A program made the translations under genes and the position numbers. A stretch of 57,693 nucleotides of DNA, taken from DASQHY01 sp035602605 (GTDB lineage: Bacteria; Acidobacteriota; Terriglobia; Acidiferrales; UBA7541). The stretch spans positions 1 through 57,693 of the forward strand of contig DATNLZ010000122.1 in the NCBI GenBank assembly GCA_035602605.1, in the 5' to 3' direction. Positions 35,891 to 43,048 of the stretch are shown one piece after another (positions within the stretch are counted from its first letter, which is position 1; each line of letters starts with the position of its first letter). Below the pieces are notes generated by a model. It saw only the letters and a list, made by a program, of their open reading frames with translations, did no database searches and was not told the DNA's origin.

Positions 35891-36375
35891 AGCCGCGGTA
35901 CGCGCCCGCGTGACCTTTCTTTGGCAATTAGCTTGGCTGCGCGGTCCTCAACCTTCGTTCGCTGAGAATTCAACTTTCCGATCTTGTCGCGAGCGACGGC
36001 GCCTCCCCGGATGGCCGACTGGACGAGAAAAGCCGATCGCGTTAGGCCAGCCATCCGCGCCAAACGGTCGATCTTCTCAATCTGGCTCTCCTGGGCAGTT
36101 ATGTTGAGACGGATTGTCCGTTCTGAGTGGGCGGGAACAAGAAACGCAACAGCATTTTTAAGGGCAGGATCACCTGCCACGTCATCAACCGTTGATGGAT
36201 TTGGAATCCTATCGCCATCCTCAATCATGCCAGCGATATGAAAGCTCAACACTTCTACCGCTCTGCGCCGCGCCTCTTCTAAAGTTCTACCAGCCGTAAT
36301 GCACCCAGGAAAGTCTGGGAAGCTCACGCCAAAATCAGATTTACGATCTTTGTGCAGATATGCGATGTAATCCAT
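35815..36375 (-). CDS. hicB: HicB-family antitoxin with an unusual fused tail
   Basis: A 186-residue protein starting at MDYIAYLHKD. Residues 1-80 are the HicB partial RNase H-like fold (DFGVSFPDFPGCITAGRTLEEARRRAVEVLSFHI). Residues about 90-130 form a ribbon-helix-helix (ERTIRLNITAQESQIEKIDRLARMAGLTRSAFLVQSAI). A normal HicB ends about there. The extra tail, RDKIGKLNSQRTKVEDRAAKLIAKE, resembles the N-terminus of the XRE antitoxin at 36889-37305 (REKIRHLNSTQRRKVTARAVELIAEE), so the 3' end seems to be a recombined antitoxin fragment. It starts two bases after the hicA stop. Confidence 0.82.
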   Translation of the reverse strand: MDYIAYLHKDRKSDFGVSFPDFPGCITAGRTLEEARRRAVEVLSFHIAGMIEDGDRIPNPSTVDDVAGDPALKNAVAFLVPAHSERTIRLNITAQESQIEKIDRLARMAGLTRSAFLVQSAIRGGAVARDKIGKLNSQRTKVEDRAAKLIAKERSRGRVPRLLQRAAFHRNRSTKSAASPRKRSSD

Positions 36376-36377
36376 AA

Positions 36378-36566
36378 TCACCTCAATCTAATGCCTGCTT
36401 GCTTTTCAATGCTTTTCAGCGTGCCAATTGGTATATCTCGAACAGGATGCGGCACAGTGACCCGACCCGTCTTCACCGGATGCTTGAACTGTTTGTGGCT
36501 CCCATGATGCGCAACCTCCCACCAGCCGGCCTGCTCCAAGCGCTGTATGATTTCTCGGCTGGACAT
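36378..36566 (-). CDS. hicA: HicA-family mRNA interferase toxin
   Basis: A 62-residue protein, normal HicA length, starting MSSREIIQRLEQAGW. It has the double-stranded RNA-binding-like core with the catalytic histidine in GSHKQFKHPVKTGRVTVPHP and the ending DIPIGTLKSIEKQAGI. HicA cleaves mRNA when its partner HicB is lost. Gene order toxin then antitoxin is usual for hicAB. The chosen ATG lies right at the predicted transcription start (see promoter), so the message may be leaderless. Confidence 0.87.
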   Translation of the reverse strand: MSSREIIQRLEQAGWWEVAHHGSHKQFKHPVKTGRVTVPHPVRDIPIGTLKSIEKQAGIRLR

Positions 36567-36571
36567 AAGAT

Positions 36572-36600
36572 ACGATACACACTTTATACACACTTGTCAA
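36572..36600 (-). promoter_or_regulatory. hicAB promoter with direct repeat
   Basis: On the minus strand TTGACA (36595-36600) is followed after 17 bases by TATCGT (36572-36577). The spacer contains two copies of AAGTGTGTAT-like sequence, a likely HicB operator. The predicted start of transcription falls on or next to the hicA ATG. Confidence 0.55.
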
Positions 36601-36888
36601 GTAGGGGTAAGAGCACTTTGGACGACGCAAAGGGGTGTCCCGTGTCTCTGACATCCATTCTCTCCCGAACCGTTTTGGAAACTTTCGTGCCTGGCTTTAC
36701 AATCAGTTGGGCCTTTTGCCCGGCTTGCTGAGAAGCTGCGGATGGTCGTCGAAGCTGCACGGAATCAGAGACCTTTTGACCGCCCTTCACTTCGAGGTCT
36801 GTCCGTTTTTTCTAAGCGCGTCTGGGATCGTTGTTCCAGGCTTACCAGTTTTGGGTCTTGGGCATTTCCGGAACCGCCCGCGCCGGGT

Positions 36889-37305
36889 TCATCCCCGGAT
36901 GGCTGCCGAAGCGCCAGATCGTCTGGCGGTTGTCCTCGCGCGGGACTTTGGGGCGATTTTGGTGCCGGTCTCACGGAGGGCTATTTTTCGCCAGGGCAGA
37001 TTGTCTTCAAACAGTACGACTGGGGCACGATCGGGGAATTCAGCAACAAAACGCACGTCTCCGCCCATCGCCCTAACCGTCTTCCGTAATGTCGAAAGCA
37101 ATAGATCGCTACGCTTTTCAAGCCGCGAGACACTGTCCTGGGTAACCCCGAGAACCCTTGCAACGCTGACTTGTGTAAGCTTGCGGGCTTTCCGGAGGTC
37201 ACGCAGGCTCATTTCCTCAGCAATTAACTCGACTGCGCGAGCCGTGACCTTTCTGCGCTGGGTGGAATTTAAATGTCTGATTTTTTCACGGACATTGACA
37301 GACAT
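36889..37305 (-). CDS. higA: XRE-family antitoxin (HigA type)
   Basis: A 138-residue protein. After an N-terminal helix (REKIRHLNSTQRRKVTARAVELIAEEM) comes a helix-turn-helix of the XRE class: LRDLRKARKLTQVSVARVLGVTQDSVSRLEKRSDLLLSTLRKTVRAMGGDVRFVAEFPD. It should neutralise the HigB toxin and repress the operon. It starts two bases after the toxin stop, with GGAGAGGAGA upstream of its ATG. The toxin gene is frameshifted, so this antitoxin is now an orphan. About 320 bases between it and hicA hold no clear gene. Confidence 0.85.
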   Translation of the reverse strand: MSVNVREKIRHLNSTQRRKVTARAVELIAEEMSLRDLRKARKLTQVSVARVLGVTQDSVSRLEKRSDLLLSTLRKTVRAMGGDVRFVAEFPDRAPVVLFEDNLPWRKIALRETGTKIAPKSRARTTARRSGASAAIRG

Positions 37306-37307
37306 AT

Positions 37308-37645
37308 TTATCTCCTCTCCCGGGCAAGGTGGGCGTCAAACCGCTCATCGGCCTTCCGTATCAATTCGCGGTAGAAGCGTTTTCCACTCCCGCCTGATTT
37401 GTCTCCCGCCACGAGCAAGATCGCCCTGCGTCTGCGATCAAAGGCGAAGGCTACTCGCCATTCGCCGTCTGCCGCGCTAAATCGCAACTCTCTTTCATGT
37501 TGGCATAGCGGGAGCCGTTGAGCGTGTCAACACGGGGCCTTCCCAACTGCGGCCCAAACTGCTCCAGAACGAGCGATAACGCCAGAATCTCGGTCTGCAC
37601 GTCATCGTGCAGCGCGTCAAATTCCGGTTCAAACTCATCGGCCAT
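37308..37645 (-). pseudogene. higB: HigB/RelE-like toxin gene broken by a 2-base insertion
   Basis: The reading frame starts MADEFEPEFDALHDDVQTEILALSLVLEQFGPQLGRP and runs normally to NMKE, where two extra bases (AG) shift it to an early stop after 64 codons. Restoring the frame gives LRFSAADGEWRVAFAFDRRRRAILLVAGDKSGGSGKRFYRELIRKADERFD, the complete C-terminal half of this phage-derived Gp49/HigB-like family, ending directly before higA. The toxin is therefore inactive as sequenced. Confidence 0.85.
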
Positions 37646-37648
37646 CCG

Positions 37649-37830
37649 ATGACGTCCAATTGGGGAGATCTTGGGTGTACCTGTTACCGGCTCAGGCAGG
37701 CTGCACGCCTCGTGTCTCGAACCTACGATCTTTTCCTTGCGCCAAGCGGTATCAGCATTGGCCAGTTCGGCCTGCTTGCCACCCTCGTTGCGATGGAGGG
37801 AGATTCAATATCAACATTGGCAACATCGCC
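37649..37830 (+). pseudogene. Truncated MarR-family regulator
   Basis: From an ATG the sequence reads NWGDLGCTCYRLRQAARLVSRTYDLFLAPSGISIGQFGLLATLVAMEGDSISTLA, the N-terminal dimerisation helix and the start of the winged helix of a MarR regulator. It stops matching at about 37830, where IS66 transposase sequence begins in another frame. The DNA-binding helix is lost. Confidence 0.75.
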
Positions 37831-37839
37831 GACCAAGCG

Positions 37840-38085
37840 TTAAAGATGGCTATCCTCCATCGGAAGAACGCGCTGTTCGACAAGACCCAGAACGGCGCCC
37901 GCGTGGGCGACCTGTTCATGAGCCTCATCTACACCTGCCAACTCTGCGGCGCCAACCCTTTCGACTACCTGACAGAGTTGCTGAAACATCGCCGAGAGCT
38001 ATTCCGGGACCCCTCGGAGTGGATGCCCTGGAACTATCGAAACGCGCTCGAGCGTGGTGTGGCGTCCGGCGAGGCTCCGAGTTGA
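37840..38085 (+). pseudogene. C-terminal fragment of an IS66-family transposase
   Basis: About 80 codons read LKMAILHRKNALFDKTQNGARVGDLFMSLIYTCQLCGANPFDYLTELLKHRRELFRDPSEWMPWNYR, the conserved C-terminal domain of IS66 transposases. The rest of the transposase, including the DDE catalytic core, is absent. It is joined directly to the MarR remnant, marking the edge of an old insertion or deletion. Confidence 0.85.
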
Positions 38086-38209
38086 GCGCAGGTTGCGTGT
38101 GGATCCTGTGCGCGCTTTTCAAGAGATTCATGCGCCAGGAGGCGTCTGGCGCTTCACACGTTTACGTCCTGCGCGAAGGACACCTTCTCTAAGCAAAGGA
38201 ATGCTGACC

Positions 38210-38806
38210 ATGCCAACCGAACGGAAAAGCTCTGGCAACGAAATCTATCAGATCAAAGTTACGCTGTTGCGGACGGCGCCGCCCATCTGGCGGCGCCTGC
38301 TGGTACCCGCGGATATCACACTGTCGAGTCTGCACGACCTGCTGCAGCTGGCCATGGGCTGGACCGACTCTCACCTGCACGAGTTCCTATTTCGCGGGCA
38401 GCACTATGGCCCGACCGATCCGGAGCGAGGTGTGGCGGAGGGGATCGACGAGCGCAAAGTACGGCTGAATCAATTACTGGCCCGCGTTGGAGCAAAGATC
38501 GTTTATACGTACGACTTCGGCGACGGCTGGGAGCATGGCATAGTCCTCGAAAAGGGTTTGCCGGTAGACCCAAACATGGCCTATCCGCTGTGCATGGGCG
38601 GTGCAGGCGCCTGCCCGCCTGAAGATTGCGGGGGCATCGGAGGGTTCTGTGGTTTGTTGGAGGCGTTACAGAATCCGCGTCATCCTCAACACGAAGAACT
38701 CCTTGAATGGGTGGGTGAAGACTACGATCCGGAAAAGTTCTCCATCGAGTCGATCAACCGGATACTGCATGGAAGAAAAAAGCGAGCGGCTCGATCTTCG
38801 GGCTGA
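38210..38806 (+). CDS. Plasmid pRiA4b ORF-3 family protein
   Basis: A 198-residue protein starting at MPTERKSSG; AAAGGA lies nine bases upstream, which favours this ATG over one three codons earlier. It has the full family signature: IYQIKVTLLRTAPPIWRRLLVPADITLSSLHDLLQLAMGWTDSHLHEF, then VYTYDFGDGWEHGIVLEK, then CMGGAGACPPEDCGGIGGFCGLLEAL. The family is spread on plasmids and mobile DNA; its function is unknown, and the cysteine cluster may bind metal. It appears intact among decayed mobile sequences. Confidence 0.85.
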   Translation: MPTERKSSGNEIYQIKVTLLRTAPPIWRRLLVPADITLSSLHDLLQLAMGWTDSHLHEFLFRGQHYGPTDPERGVAEGIDERKVRLNQLLARVGAKIVYTYDFGDGWEHGIVLEKGLPVDPNMAYPLCMGGAGACPPEDCGGIGGFCGLLEALQNPRHPQHEELLEWVGEDYDPEKFSIESINRILHGRKKRAARSSG

Positions 38807-38873
38807 AAAACGCGCCGGAGTTGTGGCCTCTGGGCACAAGTGCCGACGCGCCAGACTCACCCAGGTCTAGCGG

Positions 38874-39006
38874 CCTCTGCCGTGACAGTGCACAATTTTT
38901 TGGTAACTGTTTGAAACTACGCGGCACGGATGGCTACCAAAACCGCGCTTTGGAACCCCAAGTAACAAATATTGGACCATGAATGGACCAAGAAATGGAC
39001 TCTGCC
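38874..39006 (+). repeat. 133-bp direct repeat, copy 1
   Basis: From CCTCTGCCGTGACAG to AAATGGACTCTGCC this matches 39805-39937 with only a handful of differences, offset 931 bases. One end carries part of a tRNA-Asp anticodon region. The two copies flank the vapBC module, as expected for ends of an integrated element. Confidence 0.85.
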
Positions 39007-39026
39007 CTGCAACTCATTTCGCGCGA

Positions 39027-39443
39027 TCAAGGACGGCGGCTGGTCCAGTTCTGGAGCTTAAGTCCGGGGACGCGCTTGAACTCGCGTTCATTGTTGGTGA
39101 CGAGAGTGAGCCCCGCGGATTTGGCGTGAGCAGCAATCCAGAGATCGTTGCCACCGATCCTCTCATCGCGGGCCTCCAACGCTGCGCGAATCTCGCCGTA
39201 GGCTGTCGCCGCTTCCCCCGGCAAGGGAACCACAGGCAAAAGAGATACAAGGCGCCCGAGAGATTCTAGAGCATGTGTGCGTTGCTGGCTTCGCTCTGCG
39301 CCATAATGTAGCTCGCCATAGGTAATCACCGATATAACGGCGTCGCCATGCTGCATTTGGCGGAATCGCGTGGTCACTTCTGGGGGCCGGTTCTGCCGCA
39401 AATAGATGCAGATATTGGTGTCGAGCATATAGCGGGCGCTCAT
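39027..39443 (-). CDS. vapC: VapC PIN-domain ribonuclease toxin
   Basis: A 138-residue PIN-domain protein. The acidic active-site residues are in YMLDTNICIYL (first Asp), SVITYGELHYG (Glu), GGNDLWIAAHA (Asp) and LVTNNEREF. VapC toxins cut tRNA or rRNA. Its ATG shares one base with the stop of the vapB gene (TGATG), so the pair is coupled. The gene is complete and lies between the two 133-bp repeats. Confidence 0.92.
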   Translation of the reverse strand: MSARYMLDTNICIYLRQNRPPEVTTRFRQMQHGDAVISVITYGELHYGAERSQQRTHALESLGRLVSLLPVVPLPGEAATAYGEIRAALEARDERIGGNDLWIAAHAKSAGLTLVTNNEREFKRVPGLKLQNWTSRRP

Positions 39444-39673
39444 CAGAGACCTTTGCGGCGCTGTGGATGAGGGTCTTTGCGCTTCTTTGGGAACATGTCC
39501 GCTGGCAACTCGGCTAGCAAATCCAGCACGCGGACCATTCCGCCGGCTTTCTCTCGTAATACGATTTCGTCGCCGCGCCGGAAAATCTCAACTTCCGAGC
39601 TTTTGACGCGAAACTTTTTTGGCAGCCTCACAGCTTGGCTGTTCCCGGACTTAAATACGCGAGCGATGGCCAT
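39443..39673 (-). CDS. vapB: VapB antitoxin, AbrB/SpoVT type
   Basis: A 76-residue protein. The N-terminal swapped-hairpin DNA-binding domain is clear: ARVFKSGNSQAVRLPKKFRV, followed by VEIFRRGDEIVLRE. The basic C-terminus would bind VapC. GGAGG lies six bases before the ATG. A palindrome over its promoter (39691-39710) is the probable site of autoregulation. Confidence 0.92.
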   Translation of the reverse strand: MAIARVFKSGNSQAVRLPKKFRVKSSEVEIFRRGDEIVLREKAGGMVRVLDLLAELPADMFPKKRKDPHPQRRKGL

Positions 39674-39690
39674 GATCTGCCTCCCAGATA

Positions 39691-39719
39691 TATATACATC
39701 AATGTATATACATTTTCAA
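39691..39719 (-). promoter_or_regulatory. vapBC promoter and palindromic operator
   Basis: On the minus strand TTGAAA (39714-39719) and TATATA (39691-39696) are separated by 17 bases. A palindrome with 9-bp arms, TATATACAT and ATGTATATA around CA, covers 39691-39710, so a bound VapBC complex would block the -10 region. Confidence 0.75.
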
Positions 39720-39777
39720 GCGCCAATTCCCGAGCTCTGGGCCGAGCAGAGGGCGAGGAGGGGCGCAAAAGGGGCAC

Positions 39778-39819
39778 GGGGGACGACGAGACTCGAACTC
39801 GCGACCTCTGCCGTGACAG
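39778..39819 (-). pseudogene. 3' half of a tRNA-Asp gene
   Basis: Minus-strand order: anticodon loop CTGTCAC (anticodon GTC), stem strand GGCAG, variable AGGTC, T arm GCGAG-TTCGAGT-CTCGT, and acceptor strand CGTCCCC. The expected 5' half is missing: the bases before the loop (GTGCA) no longer pair with GGCAG, and element sequence follows. This is the classic scar of integration into a tRNA 3' end. Confidence 0.75.
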
Positions 39820-39937
39820 TGCACCATCTTTTGGTAACTGATTGACACTACGCGGCACGGATGGCTACCAACACCGCGCTTTGGAACCCCAAGTAACAAT
39901 TATTGGACCATGGATGGACCAAGAAATGGACTCTGCC
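39805..39937 (+). repeat. 133-bp direct repeat, copy 2
   Basis: Second copy of the repeat at 38874-39006. This copy is joined to the T arm and acceptor strand of the tRNA-Asp remnant, while copy 1 is not, so this junction probably preserves the original attachment site. Confidence 0.85.
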
Positions 39938-40009
39938 GCAGAGTGGCAGAAACCTAAACTTAGGACGAGCCAAACAATCTGGCCCGCCCCGGGGACCAGG
40001 TTGGAGCCG

Positions 40010-40165
40010 ACCGGCTGTCATTCGTTCAAGTGTTCCCTTGATTCCTACACCGTCAAACCAGCCAAGCAGTTTTTGCATTCCATACGGAAAACTAATTATT
40101 CCAGCGATAATTCTGAGGAAGGTGCAGACATAATCTGTATCAGTTTGAAGAAGTTTTTCAATCAT
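40010..40165 (-). pseudogene. N-terminal fragment of a DoxX-family membrane protein
   Basis: From the ATG the sequence reads IEKLLQTDTDYVCTFLRIIAGIISFPYGMQKLLGWFDGVGIKGTLERMTA, the first membrane helix and conserved loop of DoxX proteins. The match ends near 40010 and the frame continues into unrelated, arginine-rich sequence and the 133-bp repeat. The other three membrane helices are lost. Confidence 0.75.
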
Positions 40166-40183
40166 AACTAAGGCCTGTTGACA

Positions 40184-40309
40184 TCAAAGCCGCCGCTCCT
40201 CGTTGGGCGTTCTTTCGTCTTCGCGGAAATGACCGCCTTCCATCCCTTCTCTTATCGCCTCCGCCATCAGGTTGGCGGTGGGGGAGTCGCCGGCCTTGAA
40301 GTCATCTCA
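40184..40309 (-). pseudogene. Possible coding remnant
   Basis: After a stop codon the minus strand reads about 40 codons of protein-like sequence, DDFKAGDSPTANLMAEAIREGMEGGHFRED to a TGA, with no start codon. It could be the tail of a lost antitoxin or regulator. No family match can be claimed. Confidence 0.3.
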
Positions 40310-40367
40310 GTACATGGCAGTGCGGCGATGCTCGAAATTATGGCGCCGGTCGTGTACAGACGGCCGG

Positions 40368-40775
40368 CTAGCGTGTGGTGAAGTTGTTTTGGGGGCTGAC
40401 GACTCCATCGCTCGTGCCATTGGCCTCCATGGAGTCAACCGTGTAATAGTACGTCGTCCGCGACTTAAGATTATCAAGGCGTACGCGGAAAACCGTCGAG
40501 GAGTAACCAGGGTTCAGCCTGATCGGAGATTTCGCGGTATCGCGCAGGGCACTTGGATCTGTACCGTAGCGCACGATTCCGTAATGCACGGGGGAGCCAC
40601 CGGGATTGGTCGTTGTCCAGCTGATAATCGTTAAATGCTCCTTTGCCAACTCGATCTTAGGCCCTTCGATGATCCGTACCCGCGCGGCTTTTGGAGTCGT
40701 TGGACTTTCCTGAGCGAGCAGGCTTTCCCCCCCAACCGATATCGCCAGTATCAGAATCATTCTGTTCATGTTCAC
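40368..40775 (-). CDS. Secreted fibronectin III / purple acid phosphatase N-domain-like protein
   Basis: A 135-residue protein with a signal peptide (about residues 1-22, cleavage near LLAQE). One beta-sandwich domain follows: RIIEGPKIELAKEHLTIISWTTTNPGGSPVHYGIVRYGTDP to LDNLKSRTTYYYTVDSMEANG. This pattern is that of the N-terminal domain of purple acid phosphatases and of fibronectin III domains. No catalytic domain is attached, so it may be a free binding domain or what is left of a longer gene. It lies in the mobile island between remnants. Confidence 0.6.
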   Translation of the reverse strand: MNMNRMILILAISVGGESLLAQESPTTPKAARVRIIEGPKIELAKEHLTIISWTTTNPGGSPVHYGIVRYGTDPSALRDTAKSPIRLNPGYSSTVFRVRLDNLKSRTTYYYTVDSMEANGTSDGVVSPQNNFTTR

Positions 40776-40945
40776 ACCTAAAATAAATACTCTACGGATA
40801 GACGATCAAACGTAAATCCCGCGATCGATTCACCATCGGCGATAACTGGCCTCGGCCCGTCCGCTCGCATTCAGAGTTTTGCGAGACGGACGAGCCAGAG
40901 AAGACATGCATTGGTTCTGGCATTCCCGCCGTTTCGCGGTTTGTA

Positions 40946-41287
40946 TTACGGTATAGGCTTAGGGCCGGGGACAGGCGAAGCGCCGCAGATAGCTGATGCG
41001 CAGGGCGGTAGAGGCGGAGTCGGGATCAGCAACTCGTTACCTTGGGTCGCAGCCGAACCACCCTTCATGCAAGCACCCGTAAAAGTATCGCGGTTGGGGT
41101 AAGGCCTCGTGAAACCGTCCGACAATGTTTCCAGAAATTTAACGATCTGATTCTCCTCCTCATCCGTCAAGCCAAGATTACCGGAGGTCATATCGATATT
41201 GTTCGGCACCTCTGGCATAGGCCAGCAGTCTACTTTTTCGGTCGTTCCTGGCGGGCAATGTCCGGAAGTGACCGGGTACGCATATTT
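40946..41287 (-). pseudogene. C-terminal fragment of a cytochrome c peroxidase-like protein
   Basis: The minus strand reads HCPPGTTEKVDCWPMPEVPNNIDM then GNLGLTDEEENQIVKFLETLSDGF and a Pro-rich, Cys-containing tail. This matches the last part of cytochrome c peroxidase/MauG-like proteins, where a final GNLGLTxxEExxIVxFLxTLTDG is usual. No haem CxxCH motif is present in this piece, and upstream the frame runs into the repeat at 41288-41361. Confidence 0.65.
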
Positions 41288-41361
41288 GTCGCAGACGAAG
41301 ATTTCCAGGCCCTTGAAAGACCCCAAGGACTCGGCCAGATACCCCTTTCGATTTCGCTCCA
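41288..41361 (-). repeat. Second copy of the repeat at 35365-35440
   Basis: Matches 35365-35440 over about 75 bases. In this copy it is joined in frame to the cytochrome peroxidase fragment, in the other copy it is joined to unrelated sequence. Confidence 0.55.
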
Positions 41362-41482
41362 ATTTTTGTTTACTTTTATCTCTGTCAGCTCTGCGCGATT
41401 CGTGAGAACAATTGTTTTTTAACCCACTTAGGCATTTCGGCGGGACATCTTGCGGAGTTCTGGCGAACGAAAATCGGACGAA

Positions 41483-41977
41483 TCACTTTCTCTTTCTTTG
41501 TTCACCTTTCATTCGCATTTTGCCTCGATTCGTCGCGATTAGTACTTCTCTCGGCCTCTGTAAGTCCGTGCTCGGCAGCATTCGAAATGGTTTGTTTTTG
41601 CCCCAGCGGTAGATTGCGAAATCCTGATCCAGCGTCAGAATATCCGCAGTCCCGAACTCGTCCGCCAGTCGAATCAGGCAGGCATCCGCAAGATCAATTT
41701 CCCGGTCCTTGTATTTTCGCAGTACTTGCTTGACACCAGCAGTTTCTCGAGAAAGCTGAAAAGGAACCTGGAAAATCCCGGCGGCGATGTTCTCGATCAC
41801 CGCCTCCGACGCGCCCGACAAGTTCCGCAACAAATAGCAGCTCTCCGTAATGACGGCCTCGCAAGTGACTAGCGGCACCTCCACCTCTCGAATCGTCCGA
41901 GCGCACATCTTGTGAAAACTCTCGCTGCGGTCCAACAGCGCAACGATGAAACCTGTGTCGAGCAGGACCGGCTTCAT
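41483..41977 (-). CDS. PIN-domain toxin
   Basis: A 164-residue PIN-domain nuclease: VLLDTGFIVALLDRSESFH with the first catalytic Asp, CEAVITESCYLL with Glu, IDLADACLIRLADEF with Asp and ILTLDQDFAIYRW. The last 25 residues are strongly basic and probably a local extension. It overlaps the antitoxin gene by four bases (ATGA). RNA cleavage is the usual activity of the family. Confidence 0.88.
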   Translation of the reverse strand: MKPVLLDTGFIVALLDRSESFHKMCARTIREVEVPLVTCEAVITESCYLLRNLSGASEAVIENIAAGIFQVPFQLSRETAGVKQVLRKYKDREIDLADACLIRLADEFGTADILTLDQDFAIYRWGKNKPFRMLPSTDLQRPREVLIATNRGKMRMKGEQRKRK

Positions 41978-42204
41978 CGCCCAAAATTCCGTAGATGTTT
42001 GTTGTTCGATCCCAGGTCTGGCACACCGGATTTGAACTTACCCAGGCCGATGATGCCTGGCTTCTTGCGGCGCAAATAACTCGCTTCCAAAACACGCAGC
42101 CCCTCGCGTACAACCCGCGAAGGAGTCCAACCCAATTCTCGCACCAGAACTGCGAGCCTCTTCCGCGATCGGCCATCCAGCCTGGCTTGAATTGCGAATC
42201 GCAT
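41974..42204 (-). CDS. Ribbon-helix-helix antitoxin for the PIN toxin
   Basis: A 76-residue protein starting MRFAIQARLDGRSRKRLAVLVRELGWTPSRVVREGLRVLEASYL, a ribbon-helix-helix DNA-binding fold, then a short Gly/Lys-rich tail. It precedes and overlaps the toxin gene, the normal order. It appears intact. Confidence 0.78.
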   Translation of the reverse strand: MRFAIQARLDGRSRKRLAVLVRELGWTPSRVVREGLRVLEASYLRRKKPGIIGLGKFKSGVPDLGSNNKHLRNFGR

Positions 42205-43048
42205 GTACAAATTGTACTACAAGCAGGCCTTTGTATGACATATAGAAATTCGCATGTTCGTACGGGCCACTTGTCCGTCGCCAATATCGCGTCCGGGGCA
42301 AAAGGATCGTTGACGTCCGCGCAACTGCTGGCCAGACTACGGGCGATGCGTAGTGTTTGCCCTTTCGTCCCGCTTCGCCTTCACGCGATCGGCAGTCGCG
42401 CTTCCGGGCCGTGGGCGTTTGTCGATTCGCCTCCCTCGATCCAACTCTTATCTCTTGGCCGGCGTGTCGCACAGGATCACCGGCACCACCGCACACGTGC
42501 CAGCTCTGGCAAGGACCCGCCCAAGCCGTGGGCCGTCGAACTTGACCCGGACGTCGCCCAAAGAGCCAATCAGTCTGAGACCGTTCGATCGCCGGCCGCT
42601 GGATCGCCATCGGCAGGTCTGGGTTCCTCTCTGCGCAATCAGGTCGTCAACATCGCTGGCGGTTTGAACTGTCTTCGCTCCGGCGGTGAAGGGCACGTCT
42701 GCCACTGATTCTCGTGGCAGTCAGAGTATTGGCGAGGCACAGGCCAAATCGACCGAGAGTAGTAGCAAGAGTAGTCGCACGGAAGGAGATTCGAGGTGGT
42801 TTTTGCGCCGACAGTTGGGGTGCCGAATCCCGCGAGTTCGAGCCATCGGAGAAGCGTCGCTGTCGCCAAACGTCGTACGATTGTTAGCGATCACGTAAAA
42901 ACGTAGTTTTTTGAACATTTGCCGGGCGAATCCTTGCCCCCCCGACCTCCGCATTAGGAAAATGGATCAACGAAACGGCGATCAAAAAGGCTCGGGAGCG
43001 AGTCGAAGATCGACGAAGCTGAATGCGAGGAAGGCTAGAGATGCCTAT
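42205..43048. other. Gene-poor stretch of the island
   Basis: About 840 bases with no gene I can support. Several frames on both strands stay open, but their translations are rich in Arg, Pro and Ser and change frame without a consistent family. It contains the 34-bp repeat at 42847-42880 and is probably decayed mobile DNA. Confidence 0.5.
42847..42880 (+). repeat. Right copy of the 33-bp repeat
   Basis: Direct copy of 34653-34685, with two mismatches and one extra base. The copies are 8.2 kb apart and bracket four intact and several broken modules. Confidence 0.5.

Noticed and set aside
36635..37480. 281-codon plus-strand open frame
   Set aside because: It lies opposite higA and the higB remnant, and its translation (many Arg-Ser-Arg runs) looks like a shadow frame.
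39778..39850. Functional tRNA-Asp gene
   Set aside because: Only the anticodon loop to acceptor strand is present; the 5' half of the anticodon stem does not pair and no D arm or 5' acceptor strand follows.
42448..42705. 85-codon minus-strand frame
   Set aside because: It reads smoothly in part but has no start signal, no family and no neighbour linking it to a module; left as unassigned sequence.
41995..42708. 237-codon plus-strand open frame in the island
   Set aside because: It runs opposite a clear ribbon-helix-helix gene at one end, its product is Arg/Ser/Pro-rich, and it has no ribosome site or family signature.
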